From Pseudomonas sp. AOB-7 (GTDB taxonomy: Bacteria; Pseudomonadota; Gammaproteobacteria; Pseudomonadales; Pseudomonadaceae), in assembly GCF_003696305.1 (NCBI RefSeq), contig NZ_RFFK01000006.1, forward strand, positions 269,684-333,683: 64,000 nt of DNA, written 5' to 3'. Shown here in pieces: positions 59,181 to 64,000 of this stretch. Made by a program: the position numbers and the translations under genes. Under the pieces are notes generated by a model. It did not search any database and was not told where the DNA came from. It worked only from the letters and a program-made list of their open reading frames with translations. How positions within the stretch are numbered: position 1 is the first letter of the stretch; every line of letters starts with the position of its first letter.

Positions 59181-62060
59181 CTACTCGCTGTCCAGGTGGA
59201 GCGGGGTGAGCACGCGGCCATCGGCCTCGGGCTCTCCTAGATTGACATCGATCAGGTACAGGCGTTCGTCGGCCAGGCCGCCTTGGGCGACCAGGTAGTC
59301 CTTGATCGCCGCCGCGCGCTGCTGAGCCAGCTGGCGCAGCAGCAGCTTGCTCTGCGCCCAGGAGTCGAGCACGGCCTGGCGCATAAGCTGATGACGCTGC
59401 TCGTCGTCGAATTCGGCCCATTCGGCCGGCGGCTGCTGCTTGAGGCGGGCGCGGTAGATGCCTTCGAGAAGGATCGCCTGGTCGTCCTCGTCCACCACCA
59501 GCTCGTCGGCGCTGGCCGGCACCTTGTCGCCGCGGCGCTGCAGCATCTTGTACCAGGTCTCGCGGAATTCACGTTGCAGGCGCTGCTCGGCCAGCAGCGG
59601 GCCGTCGGCGCGCTGGGCGCTCTGGCCTTCCACTTCCAGGCGCAGCGCCGGGCGTTCCTGCAGGGCCTTGGCCAGGGTGTCGAGGGCCTGGCGTGCGTCG
59701 TCGCTCAGGGCGTCCGAGCCGGCGTCGAACGGCACGGTGCTGAGGTCGACGTCGCTGCCGCCGGCGACCAGGCCGGCGACGAACTTGAACGGTGCCTGCG
59801 CCGCGCGCAGCACCAGGTTGCGCAGGGTCTGCCAGACGATGGGCATGACGCTGAACTCGGGGTTGTTGAGGTCGCCCTTGACCGGCAGCTCGATGGCGAT
59901 CTTGCCCTCGGTGTCCTTGAGCAGGGCCACCGCCAGGCGGATCGGCAGGTCGACGGCGTCCGGGCTGTCGACCTTCTCGCCCAGCTGCAGGTTTTCCACC
60001 AGCACCTTGTTCTCGGCGTTGAGCTGGCCCTTCTCGATGCGGTAGTGCAGGTCGAGGTTGAGCCGGCCCTTGCGGATGCGGTAGCCGGCGAACTTGCCAG
60101 AGTAGGGGGTGATGGTGGTCAGTTCGACGTTCTTGAAGCTGGTGGCGATGTCCAGGCTGTTGAGCGGGTCGAAGGGGGTGAGCTTGCCCTTGACGCTGAC
60201 TGGCGCGTACTTGTCCACCTTGCCCCGGATGTCGACGCTGGCGGCCTGCGGGCTCTGGTTGTCGAGGGTGCCGATGCGGCCGTTCATCTGCTGGATGGCG
60301 GTGGCGAAGCTGGGGGTCAGGCTGAAGTCGGCGAAGTTGGCCGAACCGTCGTTGATGGTCACGCCGCCGATGCGCACGGCCAGCGGTTTGCCCGCATCCG
60401 CCTGAGCCTCAGCCGGCGCGGCAGGCTGCGGCACGATCAGCTCGCTGACGTTGGTGGTCAGGTTCTCGTTGATCACGAAGCGCACATAGGGCTGCTCCAG
60501 CTCGACCTGCTCGATGGCGAGGCTTTCGCCGTGGCGATAGTCGAGGCCGTTCACCCGCACCTGCTGCCAGCGCAGGAAGTCGCGCTCGCGCAGGGTGTCG
60601 AGGGTGTGCAGCTGGTCGATCCTGGCGCTGCCGCTCACCTGGAGCGCCAGCGGCGCGGTGCTCCTGAGTTGCACCTCGAGGTCGCTGCCGAGCAGGCCGC
60701 TGCGCAGTTCCAGGCGGATAAAGGGGCTGAGATAGGCCTGGGCCAGGCGCAGGTCGATGTCCTGGGTGGCGACCTTGAGCTGGGCGCTGGTGGGTTGCAG
60801 CTGCACCTGGCCGGCTGCCTGCAGCTTGCCCTGTTTGCCCAGGCCGGTATCCAGCTTGAGGCCGAAAGGCTTGTCGCCGAGGCTGTCGAAGTCGCTCAGC
60901 TCCAGGTTCAGCGGGCCGACGTCCAGCGCCACTGCCTGTTGCGGCATGCGGTCGACCAGGTGGGCCTGGTAGTCGCGCAGCTGCACGTCGCGCAGCAGCA
61001 CCTGCCAGGGTTTGCTCGCCTCCTCGGGCGGCGCCGGCTCGCTGGCTGCCGTCGGTTTGCCGGCAAACAGCTTCTGCCAGTCCAGCTCGCCGTCGGCCTC
61101 GCGCGCGGCCCAGGCTTCCAGGCCCTGGCTGCGCACCTGGCCGATGAGCACCTGCTGCTTGGCCAGGTCCAGGCTGGCGTCGGCGACGTCGAGGCGCTGC
61201 AGGCGCAGCAGCGGCTTGCCTTCGGGGCTGTCGATGGCGAAGGGTGCCAGTTGGATGGCTAGCTTGCTCAGCTGCAGCTCGGTGCCGCTGGACAGGTCGA
61301 GGCGGTAGTCGCTGCTCAGATCGACCTGGCCTTCCTGCAAGACCAGCGGCAGGGCATCGCGCACGTAGGGCCAGATGGCGCGCAGGCGGCCGTCGCTGAG
61401 CTTGAGGTTGCCGCTGGAGGTCAGTGGCACTAGGCCTATGCGGCCCTGCCAGTCGATGCGACCGCCATGGGGGCCGGTGGCGGTCAGGGTCATTTCGGCG
61501 TTGTCGCCGGCCAGGGTGCTGAGGTTGTGCAGTTCCAGGTTGAGCGAGTCGTAGGCGAACTCCACCGGCTCGCTGGGGCGCAGGTCCTGGAAGTGCAGGG
61601 AGTTCTCGCGCAGCCCGACCTTGTCGATGCGCAGCGGGAAGGGCTCGCTTGGCGGCGCGTCGGCGGCGTCCGCCGGGCTCTCCGGCAGTTTGAACAGCTG
61701 CGTGAGGTTGAGCGTGCCGTCCTTGGCGAACAGCACCTCGCCGTGCGCGCCGTCCAGCTCGACCTCGGCCAGGTGCAGGGCGCCGCTCCACAGGCTGTCC
61801 AGTTGCAGGTTGGCGTACAGCTGCGCCAAGCCGAGCTGTGGCCGCTGCGGCTCACCGATGGCCAGGCCCCACAGGCGCAGCTCCAGGCTGAAGGGATTGA
61901 GCTGCAGGCGCTGCAGGCTGGCCGGCACGCTGGCGTACTGCGCCAGCTGCTGGTTGGCGATGCGCAGGGCGATGCCCGGCAGAATCAGGAAGCCGATCAG
62001 GCTGTAGAGGAAGAGGGCGATCAACAGGGCGCTCAGCGCGCGCTTCAGTCCTTTGGGCAT
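59181..62060 (-). CDS. DUF748 (AsmA-related) envelope protein
   Basis: 959 residues. One N-terminal membrane helix (about 8-32, ALLIALFLYSLIGFLILPGI) anchors a long, repetitive beta-rich periplasmic part, with DUF748 similarity strongest around YRHGESLAIEQVELEQPYVRF and KVDKYAPVSVKGKLTPFDPL. An OmpA-like segment near the end (STVPFDAGSDALSDDARQAL, LEVEGQSAQRADG) suggests contact with peptidoglycan. AsmA-like proteins are thought to help lipid movement between membranes; that role is inferred. It is the first gene of the DUF748-DUF2845-DUF2845 unit. Confidence 0.9.
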   Translation of the reverse strand: MPKGLKRALSALLIALFLYSLIGFLILPGIALRIANQQLAQYASVPASLQRLQLNPFSLELRLWGLAIGEPQRPQLGLAQLYANLQLDSLWSGALHLAEVELDGAHGEVLFAKDGTLNLTQLFKLPESPADAADAPPSEPFPLRIDKVGLRENSLHFQDLRPSEPVEFAYDSLNLELHNLSTLAGDNAEMTLTATGPHGGRIDWQGRIGLVPLTSSGNLKLSDGRLRAIWPYVRDALPLVLQEGQVDLSSDYRLDLSSGTELQLSKLAIQLAPFAIDSPEGKPLLRLQRLDVADASLDLAKQQVLIGQVRSQGLEAWAAREADGELDWQKLFAGKPTAASEPAPPEEASKPWQVLLRDVQLRDYQAHLVDRMPQQAVALDVGPLNLELSDFDSLGDKPFGLKLDTGLGKQGKLQAAGQVQLQPTSAQLKVATQDIDLRLAQAYLSPFIRLELRSGLLGSDLEVQLRSTAPLALQVSGSARIDQLHTLDTLRERDFLRWQQVRVNGLDYRHGESLAIEQVELEQPYVRFVINENLTTNVSELIVPQPAAPAEAQADAGKPLAVRIGGVTINDGSANFADFSLTPSFATAIQQMNGRIGTLDNQSPQAASVDIRGKVDKYAPVSVKGKLTPFDPLNSLDIATSFKNVELTTITPYSGKFAGYRIRKGRLNLDLHYRIEKGQLNAENKVLVENLQLGEKVDSPDAVDLPIRLAVALLKDTEGKIAIELPVKGDLNNPEFSVMPIVWQTLRNLVLRAAQAPFKFVAGLVAGGSDVDLSTVPFDAGSDALSDDARQALDTLAKALQERPALRLEVEGQSAQRADGPLLAEQRLQREFRETWYKMLQRRGDKVPASADELVVDEDDQAILLEGIYRARLKQQPPAEWAEFDDEQRHQLMRQAVLDSWAQSKLLLRQLAQQRAAAIKDYLVAQGGLADERLYLIDVNLGEPEADGRVLTPLHLDSE

Positions 62061-62164
62061 GGCGAGGCGTCATCTATCCAGACGAAGAGATGCCTTGGAG
62101 TATGGCACGCCGGTTCGGTTCCGGGCGTGCGCCGCACCGCGCATTTTTCTCTGTCGCGGGTCGC

Positions 62165-63190
62165 TCAGAGCCTCAGGATCAGGGTCTTCAGCGGCGGCTT
62201 GGCGTCGTGCGAGGGAAAGTCGGCGGCCGGTGGCAGCACCTGGCAGTCGCGCAGCGGGCGGCCGAGCTTGGCGGCGCAACGCAGCACCTGATCGCGCCAG
62301 TCGGCCAGCTCCACCTTCGCCAGGTTGTTGCAGCACACCAGCGTGCCACCCTCGGCGGTGGCCAGGATCGCCGGCTTGAGCAGGCTCTGGTAGTCGCGCA
62401 GCAGGTCGACGGTGCCGAAGGCGCTCCTGGCCCAGGCTGGCGGGTCGAGGAACACCAGGTCGAACTGGCGCGGCGCCAGACGCGGATAGGCCGGCAGTTT
62501 CTGTCCGCGGCGGCTGGCGACGGGCAGGTCGGCCAACTGGCGGATCGCCGGGAAGTAGTCGGACTGGATGAACTGCATGGCCGGCAGGCTGGGGTTCAGC
62601 GCGCCGTTCTCGCGGCCCACCGCCAGGTTGCCCTCGGCGAAGTCCAGGTTGACCACCTCGCGCGCGCCGCCGGCCGCGGCGCAGAGGCCGACGCCGCAGG
62701 TGTAGGCGAACAGGTTGAGCACGGACTGGCCGGCGCTGTTGGCCTTGATCCAGCCGCGGGCGTTGCGCAGGTCGAGAAACAGCAGCGGGTCCTGCCCGGG
62801 ATGGCGGCCACGCACCCGATAGTTCAGGCCCCACTCCTGGCCGAGCATATCGTCCAGTGCCTCGGGGGTGGCCTGATACACCGCGTCGCGGCGGTCGACA
62901 CGCGAATTGCCGCCTGCGCGGTCGTTGTAGACCAGGTGCAGGTCGAGGCCGAGACGCTCGTTGATGGCGCTGTGCAGCCCGAGCAGCGCCTCGCGCTGCA
63001 GCGGTTGGTGAAAGCTTTGCACCAGCAGTTGCGGGCCGTAGCGATCGAGCGTGAGGCCGGGGGCGCCTTCCTGGCTGCCGTGGAACAGGCGGTAGCAGTC
63101 GGTACCCTGGGCGTGCAGTTCACCCAGCAGCGGTTGGCGGGCATCGAGGGCGGCGCGCAGCGCCAGATCAAGAGCGGGCATGCGCGGCAT
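62165..63190 (-). CDS. Class I SAM-dependent methyltransferase, RlmI/RlmK-like
   Basis: 341 residues. The SAM site SVLNLFAYTCGVGLCAA (about 155-171) and the DLVFLDPPAWARS loop (about 244-256) mark an RNA or protein methyltransferase; TLVCCNNLAKVELADW follows. The N-terminal part has RLFHGSQEGAPGLTLDRYG, as in the RlmI group of 23S rRNA methyltransferases, but the RlmI PUA domain is absent. The exact target is unknown. It is separated from the DUF748 gene by 104 bases on the same strand. Confidence 0.85.
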   Translation of the reverse strand: MPRMPALDLALRAALDARQPLLGELHAQGTDCYRLFHGSQEGAPGLTLDRYGPQLLVQSFHQPLQREALLGLHSAINERLGLDLHLVYNDRAGGNSRVDRRDAVYQATPEALDDMLGQEWGLNYRVRGRHPGQDPLLFLDLRNARGWIKANSAGQSVLNLFAYTCGVGLCAAAGGAREVVNLDFAEGNLAVGRENGALNPSLPAMQFIQSDYFPAIRQLADLPVASRRGQKLPAYPRLAPRQFDLVFLDPPAWARSAFGTVDLLRDYQSLLKPAILATAEGGTLVCCNNLAKVELADWRDQVLRCAAKLGRPLRDCQVLPPAADFPSHDAKPPLKTLILRL

Positions 63191-63273
63191 CTCGGAGAAA
63201 GGAAAGGCCGGCAGTTTAGCAAGAAAAACGCCGACCCTCGGTCGGCGCGTTGTGGCGATTGCGGCCGGCGTAG

Positions 63274-63368
63274 GTTGGGTTGAGCGCAGCGAAACCCAAC
63301 GGCGGTCTACCGGGCGCGCCGGGTCGCGCCCCTGTTGGGCTTCGGGGCTGCGCCCCTCGACCCAAGCT
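63274..63368. repeat. Palindromic intergenic repeat upstream of the methyltransferase gene
   Basis: GTTGGGTT-gagcgcagcga-AACCCAAC (63275-63300) is a stem-loop, and a related block GTTGGGCTTCGGGGCTGCGC..CTCGACCCAA follows near 63333-63364. The first part matches 13305-13330 at 23 of 26 bases. It is a common type of Pseudomonas intergenic repeat. Confidence 0.65.
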
Positions 63369-63379
63369 ACGGCTTTGGC

Positions 63380-64000
63380 TTAGCGCTCGATGGCCAGCGC
63401 CACGCCCTGGCCGCCGCCGATGCACAGGGTGGCCAGGCCCTTCTTCGCATCGCGGCGGATCATCTCGTGCAGCAGGCTGACCAGCACACGGCAGCCCGAG
63501 GCGCCGATGGGATGGCCGAGGGCGATGGCGCCGCCGTTGACGTTGACCTTGGCCGCGTCCCAGCCCAGCTCCTGGCCGACCGCCAGGGCCTGGGCGGCGA
63601 AGGCTTCGTTGGCTTCGATCAGGTCCAGCTCGGCGAGGTTCCAGCCGGCCTTGTCCAGGCAGCGGCGGGTGGCCGAGACCGGGGCGATGCCCATGATCGC
63701 CGGATCGACGCCGGCATTGGCGTAGGCCTTGATCCTGGCCAGCACCGGCAGGCCCAGTGATTGCGCCTTGGCCGCGCTCATCAGCAGCACGGCAGCGGCG
63801 CCGTCGTTAAGGCTGGAAGCGTTACCGGCGGTGACGCTGCCGTCCTTCTTGAACGCCGGCTTGAGCTTGCCCAGCGCCTCGGCGGTGGTGCCGGCGCGCG
63901 GCTGTTCGTCGCGGGCGAAGGCGACGGGATCGCCCTTGCGCTGCGGGATTAGGACCGGAACGATCTCGGCGTCGAAGCGACCGGTCTCGATGGCCGTGCA
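63380..64000 (-). CDS. Acetyl-CoA acetyltransferase (thiolase), C-terminal half
   Basis: The last 206 codons of a minus-strand gene; the start lies beyond base 64000. [40 protein letters not shown], the histidine in [14 protein letters not shown] and the C-terminal catalytic cysteine in [11 protein letters not shown] are thiolase signatures. The sequence is most like AtoB/PhaA-type biosynthetic thiolases, which join two acetyl-CoA or split acetoacetyl-CoA. The N-terminal cysteine loop is outside the window, so the subgroup is not certain. Confidence 0.92.
   Translation of the reverse strand, partial: CTAIETGRFDAEIVPVLIPQRKGDPVAFARDEQPRAGTTAEALGKLKPAFKKDGSVTAGNASSLNDGAAAVLLMSAAKAQSLGLPVLARIKAYANAGVDPAIMGIAPVSATRRCLDKAGWNLAELDLIEANEAFAAQALAVGQELGWDAAKVNVNGGAIALGHPIGASGCRVLVSLLHEMIRRDAKKGLATLCIGGGQGVALAIER

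Overview
The window reads as chromosomal DNA of a Pseudomonas, probably from the aeruginosa/alcaligenes/mendocina side of the genus. GC is high, most reading frames have long antisense shadows, and the protein sequences match known Pseudomonas orthologues closely (Fur, FtsH, CarA, DnaK). From memory, the order from about 19.9 kb to 62 kb follows P. aeruginosa PA4772 back to PA4735, and 9.4-16 kb follows PA0834-PA0838. The organism call is an inference from sequence; no search was run.

Layout. Bases 1-9.2 kb are accessory and signalling: a truncated PAS sensor, a quinone-oxidoreductase-like gene divergent from a LysR regulator, a small metal-handling cluster (DUF2946, PepSY membrane protein, PCuAC copper chaperone), a chemoreceptor and a two-receiver diguanylate cyclase. 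Bases 9.4-17 kb hold a DUF2333 gene overlapping a Nudix hydrolase, acetate overflow (ackA, pta), DUF3565, slyD, a glutathione peroxidase and a nitroreductase. clpB follows with its own sigma-32 promoter. Bases 19.9-25.7 kb are the lactate regulon (dld, lldD, lldP, with lldR divergent) and two TGGT-N3-ACCA operators.

From 25.7 kb on it is nearly all core machinery: smpB; an NSS transporter coupled to ratA and rnfH; bamE and fur; recN with a LexA box beside grpE-dnaK-dnaJ with a sigma-32 promoter; dapB; carA-carB-greA; yhbY; rlmE-ftsH-folP-glmM; tpiA-secG; tRNA-Leu(GAG); initiator tRNA-fMet followed by rimP-nusA-infB-rbfA-truB-rpsO-pnp. The end holds an envelope-stress pair (BON and CsbD genes) behind a sigma-54-type promoter, two tandem DUF2845 genes, a DUF748 protein, an RlmI-like methyltransferase and a truncated thiolase.

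No clearly novel multigene system is present. The most interesting unexplained structure is non-coding: a 127-bp palindromic repeat present twice in inverted orientation (5371-5497 and 16054-16180), whose copies differ by changes that compensate each other across the stem; a terminator/antiterminator-like leader with a small ORF in front of carA; a near-perfect sigma-54 promoter ahead of the BON gene; and structured leaders before rpsO and pnp.
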